A DNA stretch of 64,000 nt from Azospirillum lipoferum (GTDB taxonomy: Bacteria; Pseudomonadota; Alphaproteobacteria; Azospirillales; Azospirillaceae), in the NCBI RefSeq assembly GCF_024170005.1, contig NZ_JALJXJ010000002.1:248001-312000 (forward strand), given 5' to 3'. Positions 16,104 to 25,091 of the stretch are shown piece by piece. Within the stretch, counting starts at the first letter, position 1. Every line of letters starts with the position of its first letter. The translations under genes and the position numbers were made by a program. Under the pieces are notes generated by a model, which saw nothing but the letters and a program-made list of their open reading frames with translations, was not told where the DNA came from and ran no database searches.

Positions 16104-19100
16104 TTATTTGGCAGGTCCGGCGGCGTTGAAGCGATCGCGCAGGGCCTTCAGGTCCAGGGTCTGGGTCGGGGCGGCCCAGGGGCCGGCCATGCGCAGGGTC
16201 AGCGGCGGCAGGTCGCCGTCCGCCTTCACCGTCAGGGTCAATCCCAGATCGACCTGCTCGTCGGCGAGCGAGACGGTGCCGGCCAGCGTACCGTCGGCCG
16301 GCGCGGTGGTCAGGCGGGCATCCTCGGTGCGGATCACCCCCTTGTCGATGACGAAGCGGGCGTCGAGCCGGTCCAGCTTCGTCTCGCCGCCCTGGAGCGC
16401 ACCGGCGACGGCGGTCAGCACCTCCTGCGTGCGCTCCACCCCGGCGAGGCGGCTGCGCAGGGCGGCAAGGTCGACGCCGCGCAGCACGCCGCCGGACGCC
16501 ACCGCCCGGCCACGGCCGGTCAGGCTGCGCAGCAGCGCGTCGCCATGGCCGCTGCCCGACAGCGTCACATCGAGGTCGACGCTGCCGCCGCTGAGGCCGA
16601 GGCCGGAAAGGCCGGACAGGGCGTTGCCCATGTCGGCCTTGATGACGGTGAGGTCGGCGTCGAGCTTCGGCGCCTGCGCGGCCCCCTGTCCCGCCCCCTG
16701 CCCCGGTGCCGTGGCGAGACGGCCGCTGAGCCCGATCTGGCCGCCCTGCCATTCGCCGTCCAGCTGTTCCAGGGTCGCCACACCCTTGGACAGGGTGGCC
16801 CGCAGTGCCGGCTGGGCAATGCGCTGCCCGCCCACCGTCAGCGAGGTGGAAGTCAGGCCGAGCCGGCCGTCCAGCGACTGCATCCAGGTCAGGTCCGACA
16901 GCGGGTCGGCCGGCGGGGCGGCGGGATCGGCGGCAGCGGTGGCGGGACGGCTGGCGCCGTCACCGACCAGCGGGGCATTGCGCAGCCGGTCGAGGTCGAG
17001 GTCGCCGGTCTGGATGTCGGCCTGGAAGGCGGGGCGTTCCGCCTTGCGGTCCAGCATCAGCTTGCCGCGCAGGGGGATGCCGGCAACCAGACCCTGGAGG
17101 TTGTTCAGGGCGGGCGAGGCGGCATTTCCCGACAGCTCGCCATAGAGGTCGAGCGGACCATAGGCGCGGGCGAGGCCGGTGTCGGTGAACAGGGCGGCGA
17201 TGCGCCCCATCTCCGGATGGGTGACGCGCAGCTTCAGGTCGGCGCTGGGCGTGCGGTCCAGCCCGATCAGGGCACCGCCGGCCTCCAGCGTGCCGCCCAG
17301 CATGCCGGCCGACGCCTCCACCGCCAGCCGTTCGCCGTCGCCGGCCAGCCGCGCCTTGGCGCTGACCGCGCCCAGCCGTTCCGGCACCGGCAGGCCGCGC
17401 GGCCAGGAGACCGCGCTGGGCAGGCCGCCCAGCGACTTGGCGTCGGCCGTCAGGGCGAGGTTGACGCCGCGCAGCGGGATCAGGCTGGCGATCTGGCCGT
17501 CGAGGCGGGCCTGGAGGCCGGCGACATCGTCCACCCTGGCCTCGCGCACCGTCAGCGCACCGGAGGCGACGGTGGCGTCGAGGCGGAGCCCCTGCACCGG
17601 CAGCCCACCCACCGTCAGCTGCCCGACCCGCAGGTCGAGGTTGGCGTCGGCAAGGCCGAGCATGCGCTGCGGCGCCTGGACGGAGTCGGTGGAGGCGGTT
17701 CCGTTGCGCGGGCCGACGGCGCGGGTCGCCGGCTGGGACGCGGTTTGGGCGGCTGGCTGGGTGGGCGCGGGATCGGCGGGCAGATAGCCGTCCAGGTTCA
17801 GACGGTCGAGCTCCAGCCGGGCGCCGAAGGCCGGCCGGCCACGGTCGACATAGGCGACGGCGCCGCTGAGGCGGCTGCTGTCGAAGCGGAAATCCAGCCC
17901 CGACAGCTCGAAGCGGTCGGCATGGCCCTGGAGACGGCCGGACAGCGAGGCGCGGCGCAGCCGGTCGGCCGGTACGCCGTGCAGGTCCAGCTTCGCCCAT
18001 TCCAATAGGGCGCGCAGGTTGTCGGCGTTCGCCTCCATCCGCACGTCCAGCGTCGGCTGGCCGCCCGGCGTCGTCACCTCACCCGCCGCGACGAAGTCGG
18101 AGCCGCCGGGCAGCAGGGCGCTGACCCGGTCGATGTTCAGCCGGCCGCCGGACAGGCTGGCCTCGATCCGGCCCTGGCGCACCACGCTGCGGTTGTAGGC
18201 AATGGCGTCGACGGCGACGTCCAGCTTGGCCTCCACCCCCGCTGGCAGCACGAAGGACGGGACCGGCGCCTTGTTGTTCGCGCCCGTGCTGCCCTTATCG
18301 CCGGCAGGGGCCGCGTTGCCGGCGGCGGTCCGGGCGGCCTGGGCCTGCCACGCGTCGAGATCGAGCCGGTTGACGGCGAGGGTCAGTTCGGTGCGCGGCT
18401 CCTCGCGCCTGGCGGGATCGCCGGCGCGCAACGTGGCGTTGCCGGTGGCGCGCGTGTCGCCAAGCTGCGCCTCCAGGCCGGTGAAGGTGGCGAGGCTGGT
18501 CCCCGCCTCCACCGTCGAGCGCAGGCTGAAGGGCTGGGCGAGCGCCGCCGGAGCCCAGGAGGATTTGGAGGCGTCGACCAGCTTGGCGAAGTCGCCGCCC
18601 TCGGCGCGCAGGTCGCCCTGCACCTTCGACCCGCTGCCGCTGGTGCCGCCGCCGGTCAGGATGCCGGCGAAGCGCAGGGTGGCGTCGGTGTGCGGCAGCG
18701 ACAGGGTGGCGCGCACCGGCACCGCCGCCCCTTCGGTGAAGCGGCCGGCGGTCGCCTCGCCATGCAGGGACAGGCCGCGCAGGCGGAAATCGCCCTGAAG
18801 CTGGAAGGGACCGTTCAGGCTGCCGGCGGCGATGCGGGCGCTGAGGCCCTCCACCGTCTCGGTCCGGCCGTTGCGGTCGTCGCGGTAGATGACGGTGCCG
18901 TTGTCGATCAGCACCTGATCGAAGCTGACGGCGGAGACCAGCCCTTCGGCCGCCCCCAGCCCGTCGCCGGTGCGGGTGCCGGCGGTGGACAGGTCCCAGT
19001 TGATGCGGCCGTCCTTCAGCACCTCCACCACGAAGGTCGGCTCGACCAGCGCGATGCTCTCCACCTGGACGCGGCCGCCCAGCAGCGGGCCGAGCGCCAC

Positions 19101-19370
19101 GCGGGCGTCCAGTTTCCTCAGGCGCACCATGTCGGGCTCGGCGGCCCCGGCGGCGTTGGCCAGCCGGGCGTCGCGCACGGTCAGGGCCGGCGACGGCAGC
19201 AGGGTGAAGCCGACGTCGCCCCGCAACTCCACCTGCCGGCCGGTCGCCTGCGACACCCGCTCGGCAATGGCGCCCTTGTAGGCGTTCCAGTCGATGAGGC
19301 TCGGCGCCACCAGCAGCAGACCGGCCGAAACCGCCAGCCCGGCCAGTGCAGCGATCAGGATCTTCTTCAC
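16104..19370 (-). CDS. Large AsmA-family envelope protein
   Basis: A 1088-residue AsmA-family protein. One N-terminal transmembrane helix (KKILIAALAGLAVSAGLLLV) is followed by a very long beta-rich periplasmic region with the AsmA N-terminal signature (IDWNAYKGAIAERVSQATGR) and a C-terminal AsmA_2 domain (LRGVDLAALRSRLAGVERTQ, DGTLAGTVSLADEQVDL). AsmA/TamB-like proteins are thought to be bridges for phospholipid transport to the outer membrane. The GTG at 19370 directly precedes the helix and is preferred; the frame itself extends to 19427. Confidence 0.9.
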   Translation of the reverse strand: MKKILIAALAGLAVSAGLLLVAPSLIDWNAYKGAIAERVSQATGRQVELRGDVGFTLLPSPALTVRDARLANAAGAAEPDMVRLRKLDARVALGPLLGGRVQVESIALVEPTFVVEVLKDGRINWDLSTAGTRTGDGLGAAEGLVSAVSFDQVLIDNGTVIYRDDRNGRTETVEGLSARIAAGSLNGPFQLQGDFRLRGLSLHGEATAGRFTEGAAVPVRATLSLPHTDATLRFAGILTGGGTSGSGSKVQGDLRAEGGDFAKLVDASKSSWAPAALAQPFSLRSTVEAGTSLATFTGLEAQLGDTRATGNATLRAGDPARREEPRTELTLAVNRLDLDAWQAQAARTAAGNAAPAGDKGSTGANNKAPVPSFVLPAGVEAKLDVAVDAIAYNRSVVRQGRIEASLSGGRLNIDRVSALLPGGSDFVAAGEVTTPGGQPTLDVRMEANADNLRALLEWAKLDLHGVPADRLRRASLSGRLQGHADRFELSGLDFRFDSSRLSGAVAYVDRGRPAFGARLELDRLNLDGYLPADPAPTQPAAQTASQPATRAVGPRNGTASTDSVQAPQRMLGLADANLDLRVGQLTVGGLPVQGLRLDATVASGALTVREARVDDVAGLQARLDGQIASLIPLRGVNLALTADAKSLGGLPSAVSWPRGLPVPERLGAVSAKARLAGDGERLAVEASAGMLGGTLEAGGALIGLDRTPSADLKLRVTHPEMGRIAALFTDTGLARAYGPLDLYGELSGNAASPALNNLQGLVAGIPLRGKLMLDRKAERPAFQADIQTGDLDLDRLRNAPLVGDGASRPATAAADPAAPPADPLSDLTWMQSLDGRLGLTSTSLTVGGQRIAQPALRATLSKGVATLEQLDGEWQGGQIGLSGRLATAPGQGAGQGAAQAPKLDADLTVIKADMGNALSGLSGLGLSGGSVDLDVTLSGSGHGDALLRSLTGRGRAVASGGVLRGVDLAALRSRLAGVERTQEVLTAVAGALQGGETKLDRLDARFVIDKGVIRTEDARLTTAPADGTLAGTVSLADEQVDLGLTLTVKADGDLPPLTLRMAGPWAAPTQTLDLKALRDRFNAAGPAK

Positions 19371-19662
19371 CGGGTTTCCGCCTTCCCTGCGACCGGCCCT
19401 GTCGTCGGCCGCGCCCCTTTGCCACATCCAAACAAAGACTGTCTAAACAAAGACCCGTTCCCCCACCCGCCGCACCGTCCGCTTCCGGTGCGCGCCGTCC
19501 TTCGGTAAGCTAGCGCCCGCAGAAGAAACAAGCAATTTGGGCAATCCCACGGCCAAGTCGGAGTCCGCCGGATTTTTTCGCGAAATTTTTCCGTCCCGCC
19601 GCCTGCCGGAATCGGCCGCGCGGCCCCCGAACCCCCGGAAATCAGCCATCGGAGATCGTGCC

Positions 19663-19845
19663 ATGGGCGACGTGGTCAACCTCAACCGTTTCCGCAAGAC
19701 CCGTGAAAAAGCCGAACGCACCAAGGAAGCGGAGGCGAATCGGGCCCGATTCGGCCGCACCAAGGCGGAGAAGGACCGCGACCGCAAGGAGGCCGAGCGG
19801 AGAACTCAGACTTTGGACGGGCATAAGCTGGACGGGGAGGACTGA
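19663..19845 (+). CDS. DUF4169 small basic protein
   Basis: A 60-residue, highly charged (Lys/Arg/Glu) helical protein matching DUF4169: GDVVNLNRFRKTREKAERTK, then RARFGRTKAEKDRDRKEAER. Start ATG 19663 with GGAG about 8 bases upstream. Restricted to alphaproteobacteria and of unknown function; the composition suggests a nucleic acid- or ribosome-associated protein, which is inference only. Confidence 0.85.
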   Translation: MGDVVNLNRFRKTREKAERTKEAEANRARFGRTKAEKDRDRKEAERRTQTLDGHKLDGED

Positions 19846-20022
19846 CCGGCCAGGACGAAGGGACGGCGAAGACCAAGCCGGGCGCTGGGAATAACCTCTG
19901 CGTTTTTGTTACTATTGGATAGGCCGATAGTTCCCTATTGCGACGATCCGCGCGACTGTGTGACAGTGCCGGTCAAGGGCGCCGGCGGGCGCTTTCCTTG
20001 GCTGTTGGGGAGGACCGTCATC

Positions 20023-20829
20023 ATGGTCGACATGACGTCGTTTCGCGGTTCGGTGCAGACGCCTCAGACGCAAACCCCGCACTGGCTGCCGGCGATCCGC
20101 GAGGTCGAGACGGACCGCCCCTGGGTCTGGCTCGCCTCGGCCTGGCAGGACATGATGGCCGCCCCCGGCATCAGCTTCGCCTATGGCGCGCTGGCGGTGA
20201 TCTCCAGCTTCACCCTGGTGGTCGGGCTGGCGATGCTGGACATGGAATATCTGCTGCTGCCGATGGCGGCGGGCTTCATGCTGGTCGGACCGCTGTTCGC
20301 CGTCGGGCTCTACGAGACCAGCCGCCTGCTGGAGCTTGGGGAACGGCCGACCTTCGGCAAGGTGGTCGCCGCCTATCGCCGCAACGGCGTGCAGATCGCC
20401 GGGATCGGCATGGTGCTGATGCTGGCGTTGCTGGCCTGGATCCGCGTCGCCTTCCTGATCTTCGCCCTGTTCTTCTCCAGCGAGCCGCCGGCGCTGGACC
20501 AGCTGGTCGACCGCATCTTCTTCTCGGCCGAGACCATTCCCTTCCTGCTGACCGGGACGGTGTTCGGCGGGATCATCGCGACGGCGGTGTTCTCCATCGC
20601 CGTGGTGTCGGTGCCGATGCTGCTGGACCGCGAGACCGACGTCTTCACCGCCATGGCGACCAGCATCACGGTGGTGCGCGCCAACGTCAAACCGATGATC
20701 GCCTGGGGCTTCCTGATCGCCCTGTTCATGAGCGCCGGGATGGTCACCGGCTTCCTCGGGCTGGCGATCGCGCTGCCGGTGATCGGCCATGCCTCCTGGC
20801 ACTGCTACCGCGATCTGGTCGGGCGGTGA
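20023..20829 (+). CDS. DUF2189 integral membrane protein
   Basis: A 268-residue inner-membrane protein with about six hydrophobic segments, for example SFAYGALAVISSFTLVVGLA, LLLPMAAGFMLVGPLFAVGL, and the C-terminal FLIALFMSAGMVTGFLGLAI. The WHCYRDLV ending is typical of DUF2189. The ATG at 20023 has GGGGAGGA 8 bases upstream; the frame extends to 19906 without support. Function unknown. Followed by a strong terminator. Confidence 0.88.
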   Translation: MVDMTSFRGSVQTPQTQTPHWLPAIREVETDRPWVWLASAWQDMMAAPGISFAYGALAVISSFTLVVGLAMLDMEYLLLPMAAGFMLVGPLFAVGLYETSRLLELGERPTFGKVVAAYRRNGVQIAGIGMVLMLALLAWIRVAFLIFALFFSSEPPALDQLVDRIFFSAETIPFLLTGTVFGGIIATAVFSIAVVSVPMLLDRETDVFTAMATSITVVRANVKPMIAWGFLIALFMSAGMVTGFLGLAIALPVIGHASWHCYRDLVGR

Positions 20830-20850
20830 GGTGGAACCAAATGGAATCAA

Positions 20851-20878
20851 GGCCCTTCCCGCAGGGGAAGGGCCTTTT
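20851..20878 (+). terminator. Intrinsic terminator after the DUF2189 gene
   Basis: A perfect 10-bp stem (GGCCCTTCCC with GGGAAGGGCC, loop GCAG) is followed by TTTTCCTTT. It begins 22 bases after the DUF2189 stop and also faces the convergent DUF1192 gene. Confidence 0.9.
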
Positions 20879-20889
20879 CCTTTGGCGCC

Positions 20890-21096
20890 TCACCCCTTCT
20901 TGAAAAACGCCTCGGCTGCCGATTTCTGCGCCTGCTTGGCGGCGATGGCGGCGATGGCGGCGCGGGCGCGGGTGATTTCCGCCTCCAGCGTGGCGATGTA
21001 GGCCTCGATCTCGGCCACGCCCATCACGGTCAGGTCCTTGGGCGCCGGCTTGGCCTTGCGCGGCTCCAGATCCTCGAAACGGTCGTCGATGGCCAT
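20890..21096 (-). CDS. DUF1192 small protein
   Basis: A 68-residue protein matching DUF1192: an acidic N-terminus (DDRFEDLEPRK), the conserved VMGVAEIEAYIATLEAEITRAR segment and a helical Ala-rich tail that probably forms a coiled coil. Common in alphaproteobacteria, function unknown. The start at 21096 has GGAGGGA 8 bases upstream. Divergent from the quinone oxidoreductase gene. Confidence 0.9.
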   Translation of the reverse strand: MAIDDRFEDLEPRKAKPAPKDLTVMGVAEIEAYIATLEAEITRARAAIAAIAAKQAQKSAAEAFFKKG

Positions 21097-21216
21097 GGTT
21101 CGGCTCCCTCCCCCTACCGTGTTTTCGGTCCCTGGTCCGGCTTGTCAGGCCGGTTGGGCAAATCTACCTTTCGGGCCGGACATTGCCAAACAGACAAAAC
21201 CGAAGGGACGACCGCC

Positions 21217-22233
21217 ATGGGCCTTGCCTTGCCCGACAGCATGCGTTGCGTCGAGATCACCCAGCCCGGAGGGCCGGAGGTGCTGCGACCGACCCGCCGC
21301 CCCGCCCCGGTGCCCGGCCCCGGCGAAATCCTGGTCGAGGTCGCCGCCGCCGGGGTGAACCGCCCCGACACGCTTCAGCGCCAGGGCCGCTACGACCCGC
21401 CGCCGGGGGCATCGGACCTGCCGGGGCTGGAGCTGTCCGGCACGGTGATCGCCATCGGCGAAGGGGTGGAGGACTGGGCCAGCGGCGACAGGGTCTGCGC
21501 GCTGGTGGCCGGCGGCGGCTATGCCGAATATTGCGTGGTGCCGGCGGTGCAGGCCCTGCCCGTTCCCGCCCCGCTGACGATGGTCGAGGCGGCGGCGGTG
21601 CCGGAGACCTTCTTCACCGTCTGGACCAACGTGTTCGAGCGCGGCGCCCTGAAGCGCGGCGAGACCCTGCTGATCCATGGCGGGTCGAGCGGCATCGGCA
21701 CCACGGCGATCCAGCTGGCCAAGGCCTTCGGCGCCACGGTGTTCACCACCGCCGGCAGCGACGACAAGTGCCGCGCCTGCGAGGATCTCGGCGCCGACCG
21801 CGCCATCAACTACAGGACCGAGGATTTCGTCGCGGTGATCCGCGAGGCGACCGGCGGGCGCGGCGTCGACGTGGTGCTGGACATGGTCGGCGGCGATTAC
21901 ATCGCCCGCGACGTCGACATCATGGCGATGGACGGCCGCCACGTCTCGATCGCCTTCCTGCAAGGGTCGAAGGTGTCGCTGAACATGGCGCCGGTAATGA
22001 CCAAGCGGCTGACCCTGACCGGATCGACGCTGCGCGCCCGGCCGGTGGCGGAGAAGGGCCGCATCGCCGCGGCGTTGCGCGAGCATGTCTGGCCGCTGCT
22101 GGAATCCGGCGGCATCAGGCCGCAGATCCACAGCACCTTCCCGCTGGAACAGGCGGACGAGGCGCACCGGCTGATGGAAAGCAGCGCGCATATCGGCAAG
22201 ATCGTGCTGACGGTCGGGCCGGACGCCGCCTGA
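21217..22233 (+). CDS. NAD(P)H quinone oxidoreductase (zinc-independent MDR family)
   Basis: A 338-residue medium-chain dehydrogenase/reductase of the quinone oxidoreductase (PIG3-like) group. It has the N-terminal substrate domain with GVNRPDTLQRQGRYDPPPGA, the junction AAAVPETFFTVWTNVFERG and the Rossmann motif LLIHGGSSGIGTTAIQLAK (about 146-164). It lacks the structural Cys set of zinc alcohol dehydrogenases. The start ATG 21217 has AAGGGA upstream. Substrate probably a quinone or alpha,beta-unsaturated carbonyl. Confidence 0.93.
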   Translation: MGLALPDSMRCVEITQPGGPEVLRPTRRPAPVPGPGEILVEVAAAGVNRPDTLQRQGRYDPPPGASDLPGLELSGTVIAIGEGVEDWASGDRVCALVAGGGYAEYCVVPAVQALPVPAPLTMVEAAAVPETFFTVWTNVFERGALKRGETLLIHGGSSGIGTTAIQLAKAFGATVFTTAGSDDKCRACEDLGADRAINYRTEDFVAVIREATGGRGVDVVLDMVGGDYIARDVDIMAMDGRHVSIAFLQGSKVSLNMAPVMTKRLTLTGSTLRARPVAEKGRIAAALREHVWPLLESGGIRPQIHSTFPLEQADEAHRLMESSAHIGKIVLTVGPDAA

Positions 22234-22459
22234 TTTTTGCGCTTTTCTTCACCGCATCCGCGCCGTCGGGCTTGCCATAAGCAGGCAAGACAGGTTAGCA
22301 GAGGCGAGCGGGCGGCCGGGATTTCCCGGTGCGCCTGCGCAAGCATGCTTACGCGGACCGGTATTCGCCCTATATCGTGGTGACGAGAATGGGGCGGCCG
22401 CCCCGGGGTCGCCCCGGGGCCGCGAAGCCGCCCCCGCGCCGCATAACCAGTTAGAACGG

Positions 22460-22492
22460 CCGGCCGCACCACCCGCCAGCGGGTGCGGCCGG
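22460..22492 (+). promoter_or_regulatory. GC-rich hairpin in the trcR leader
   Basis: CCGGCCGCAC (22460-22469) pairs perfectly with GTGCGGCCGG (22483-22492), ending about 20 bases before the trcR start. A second imperfect GC-rich inverted repeat lies around 22390-22425. Placed directly ahead of the ribosome site, this could influence trcR translation or be an operator. Confidence 0.4.
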
Positions 22493-22515
22493 TGAAGAGT
22501 TTGTCAGGAGGGATG

Positions 22516-23130
22516 ATGGCACTGCCCTTGATGCCGAAAGCGACAGCCGTCTGGCTGGTCGAGAACACGTCCTTGTCCTTCGAGCAGATCGCCGCCTTCT
22601 GCGGCATGCATTCGCTGGAAGTCCAGGCGATCGCCGACGGCGAGGTCGCAGTCGGCATGGTGGGGCTGGACCCCATCGCCAACGGCCAGCTGACCAAGCA
22701 GGAAATCGAGCGCTGCGAGAAGAACGAGGACCTGCGCCTGAAGCTGCTGGTCGCCGACCTGCCGCAGGTGGCGTCCCGGTCCAAGGGTCCGCGCTATACC
22801 CCGATCACCAAGCGCGGCGACAAGCCCGACGCCATCGCCTGGCTGCTGAAGCACCATCCGGAGCTGTCGGACGCCCAGGTCTGCCGCCTGATCGGCACCA
22901 CCAAGCCGACCATCGCCGCGGTGCGCGACCGCACCCACTGGAATGTCGCCAACATCAAGCCGCGCAGCCCGGTGATGCTGGGCCTCTGCTCCCAGCGCGA
23001 GCTGGAAGAGGCGCTGGCCCTGGCGATCCGCCGCGGCGGCGTGCCGCGCCCGCCGGAGGAAGCGGCCGAGGACTTCTACGGCGAAGGCCGCGACGACGAC
23101 AGCTATTCCGAGCAGGAAGACGCGCGCTGA
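22516..23130 (+). CDS. trcR: Cell-cycle transcription regulator TrcR (DUF1013)
   Basis: A 204-residue DUF1013 protein, conserved across alphaproteobacteria. In Caulobacter, TrcR associates with RNA polymerase and affects cell-cycle promoters. Conserved parts are ALPLMPKATAVWLVENTSLSF at the N-terminus, an HTH-like QIAAFCGMHSLEVQAIADGE, DLPQVASRSKGPRYTPITKR, then AWLLKHHPELSDAQVCRLIG and HWNVANIKPRSPV. AGGAGGG sits just before two adjacent ATGs (22513, 22516). Followed 65 bases later by ubiX on the same strand. Confidence 0.93.
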   Translation: MALPLMPKATAVWLVENTSLSFEQIAAFCGMHSLEVQAIADGEVAVGMVGLDPIANGQLTKQEIERCEKNEDLRLKLLVADLPQVASRSKGPRYTPITKRGDKPDAIAWLLKHHPELSDAQVCRLIGTTKPTIAAVRDRTHWNVANIKPRSPVMLGLCSQRELEEALALAIRRGGVPRPPEEAAEDFYGEGRDDDSYSEQEDAR

Positions 23131-23138
23131 GGGTGGGC

Positions 23139-23161
23139 CCCTCTCCCGCCCCGGGAGAGGG
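23139..23161. repeat. CCCCTCTCCCC-type palindrome, copy 2
   Basis: CCCTCTCCCG pairs with CGGGAGAGGG across a 3-base loop. It starts 8 bases after the trcR stop, in the trcR-ubiX gap, so it may act as a transcript end or attenuator as well as being a dispersed repeat. Confidence 0.7.
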
Positions 23162-23195
23162 ACCGTCGAGGGCTTGGAGAGCTTTTAAGAATTCC

Positions 23196-23789
23196 ATGAC
23201 CGATCCCACCACACCTCCGCCCCGGCTCGTCGTCGGCATCAGCGGCGCGTCGGGGGTGATCTATGGCATCCGCATGCTGCAGACGCTGCGGCGGATCGGC
23301 GTCGAATCGCATCTGGTGGTCAGCCGCTCGGCCGAGGTCACGCTGGCGCATGAAACTGCGATGAAGGTGGCGGAACTGCGGGCGCTGGCCGATGTCAGCT
23401 ATGCCGCCGCCGACATCGGGGCGGCGGTGTCCAGCGGCAGTTTCCGCACGCTGGGCATGGTGGTCGCCCCCTGCTCCGTCCGGACGATGAGCGAGATCGC
23501 CAGCGGCGTCACCTCCACCCTGCTGACGCGGGCGGCGGACGTGGCGCTGAAGGAACGGCGGCGGCTGGTGCTGATGGTGCGGGAGACGCCGCTGCATCTG
23601 GGCCACCTGCGCACCATGACCGCGCTGGCCGAAATGGGGGCGGTGATCGCGCCGCCGGTCCCCGCCTTCTACGCCAGGCCGCAGGGCATCGACGATCTGG
23701 TCGACCATTCGGTGGGCCGGGTGCTGGACCTGTTTGGGCTGGATGCCGGCAACCTGCGGCGCTGGGGCGAGCGTGGGCAAGAGGCCTGA
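23196..23789 (+). CDS. ubiX: Flavin prenyltransferase UbiX
   Basis: Makes prenylated FMN, the cofactor of UbiD-type decarboxylases in ubiquinone synthesis. The 197-residue protein has the UbiX signature: VVGISGASGVIYGIRMLQTL (about 12-31), SRSAEVTLAHET, VVAPCSVRTMSEIASGV and LVLMVRETPLHLGHLRTM. Length and motif order are normal. The ATG at 23196 has only a weak ribosome site. No ubiD in the window. Confidence 0.95.
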   Translation: MTDPTTPPPRLVVGISGASGVIYGIRMLQTLRRIGVESHLVVSRSAEVTLAHETAMKVAELRALADVSYAAADIGAAVSSGSFRTLGMVVAPCSVRTMSEIASGVTSTLLTRAADVALKERRRLVLMVRETPLHLGHLRTMTALAEMGAVIAPPVPAFYARPQGIDDLVDHSVGRVLDLFGLDAGNLRRWGERGQEA

Positions 23790-23921
23790 TCCGCGTCGAC
23801 CCGCATTTGCAACGCAACAGGCGGCTTGGTCGGCGGACGCAATGCCGTTATACCGCTGTCGATGGATCATGATGCGGAACCGGCGCCCCAGCCGGCCGGC
23901 AGAAACGGGAACGAGCCGACC

Positions 23922-24599
23922 ATGCCCTTCAGCAAACCGAGCGAGCCCATCCGCCAGCTTCTGGCAGGCATCAAGGCCTTCCGCGCCCGCTATTACGAAC
24001 GCCGCCCCGACAGCATGCGGCTGCTGGCGACCGAAGGGCAGCACCCTGAGGTCCTGCTGATCGGCTGTTCCGACAGCCGCGTCGATCCGGCCCTGCTGAC
24101 GATGGCGGAGCCCGGCGAGCTGTTCGTCGTGCGCAACGTCGCCAACCTCGTCCCGCCCTATCAGCCCGACGGCGCCTATCACGGCACCTCGGCCGCCATC
24201 GAATATGCGGTCAAGGCGCTGAAGGTGTCGGAGATCATCGTGCTGGGCCATGCCCAGTGCGGCGGCATCCAGGGCCTGATCCGGCTGCGCGCCGGCCAGA
24301 AGGCCGAGGATGATTTCGTCTCCCCCTGGGTGTCGATCGCCGGCTCGGCGCTCGACCCCTATGTCGGGCCGGAAGGCTCCGAACAGGCGCGCGCCGATGC
24401 GGAGAAGCTGCAGAACACTCCGGCGGTGATCGAGCGGGCGGCGGTCCGCGCCTCGGTCGAGAATCTGATGACCTTCCCCTTCGTGCGCGAAGGGGTGGAG
24501 GCCGGCACGCTGAACATCCATGGCTGGTGGTTCGACATCGAGTCGGGCGAGATGTGGGCGATCCACCCCGTCACCCGCCTGTTCCAGCCGGTCGAGTGA
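23922..24599 (+). CDS. Beta-class carbonic anhydrase
   Basis: Interconverts CO2 and bicarbonate in the cytoplasm. The 225-residue protein has the zinc site and catalytic dyad of beta-class enzymes: IGCSDSR (Cys ligand, Asp-Arg dyad), GHAQCGG (His and Cys ligands) and VVRNVANLVPPY. The C-terminal IHGWWFDIESGEMW is typical. ATG 23922 is preferred over the longer frame from 23826 because homology begins there. Followed by a two-hairpin repeat. Confidence 0.95.
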   Translation: MPFSKPSEPIRQLLAGIKAFRARYYERRPDSMRLLATEGQHPEVLLIGCSDSRVDPALLTMAEPGELFVVRNVANLVPPYQPDGAYHGTSAAIEYAVKALKVSEIIVLGHAQCGGIQGLIRLRAGQKAEDDFVSPWVSIAGSALDPYVGPEGSEQARADAEKLQNTPAVIERAAVRASVENLMTFPFVREGVEAGTLNIHGWWFDIESGEMWAIHPVTRLFQPVE

Positions 24600-24631
24600 A
24601 GCCGGAACCGGCCCGGTAAGGCCAGGAAGCG

Positions 24632-24732
24632 TTAGAGTCTGTCTGGTGCTTGTTGAAGCACCAGACAGACTCTAAGTTTTTGGCTTTCCGTGTGATTCAC
24701 GTTTCAAGCGATCCCGCTTGAAACGATCACAC
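24632..24732. repeat. Two-hairpin intergenic repeat, copy A
   Basis: About 101 bases with two inverted repeats. Stem 1 is a perfect 20-bp hairpin (24632-24651 with 24656-24675, loop GTTG), including the core GTCTGGTGCTT. Stem 2 (24690-24732) pairs GTGTGAT with ATCACAC, then after an internal loop GTTTCAAGCG with CGCTTGAAAC. The same arrangement recurs at 50274-50374. Confidence 0.9.
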
Positions 24733-24830
24733 TCTAATCCGAGCGCCAGCGCGGGAATTGCGGGCGCCCTGCCCTGTTGAGGGCGAAGGGAACATTTCCT
24801 TCGCAACCCTCACCAGGGAAAGGGACTGCC

Positions 24831-25091
24831 ATGAAGACCGCACTTCGATTCGTGATCGCCGCCGCCATGCCGCTGGCGCTCGCCGCCTGCAACCAGACCA
24901 GCAGCAACAGCAGTGGCGGAGGGCTGTTCGGCGGCAGCGGCGGCGGGCTGTTCGGGTCGGGAGAGTCCGATTCCTACGCCCGCAACGGCCGTTGCGACGA
25001 CCCGCGCTACAACACCTCCAACGGTGGCCGTGCCGAGGCCGGAACCGACGATTACGACTGCTCCCGCTATGGCAACGGCCTGAAGCGCTGA
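24831..25091 (+). CDS. Small lipoprotein of unknown function
   Basis: An 86-residue predicted lipoprotein: basic N-terminus, hydrophobic core and lipobox LAAC (Cys at about residue 19), then a Ser/Gly-rich linker with a repeated GGGLFG(S/G) and a polar C-terminus containing two cysteines (GRCDDPRYN and DDYDCSRYG). Start ATG 24831 with AAAGGGA upstream. I do not recognise the family. Its last 25 bases overlap the 3' end of the convergent TPR gene. Confidence 0.75.
   Translation: MKTALRFVIAAAMPLALAACNQTSSNSSGGGLFGGSGGGLFGSGESDSYARNGRCDDPRYNTSNGGRAEAGTDDYDCSRYGNGLKR

Noticed and set aside
22234..22512. TTGCCA-N17-TTAGCA and TTACGC-N16-TATATC as trcR promoters
   Set aside because: Each matches consensus poorly in one hexamer. 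I could not choose between them, so no promoter is listed.
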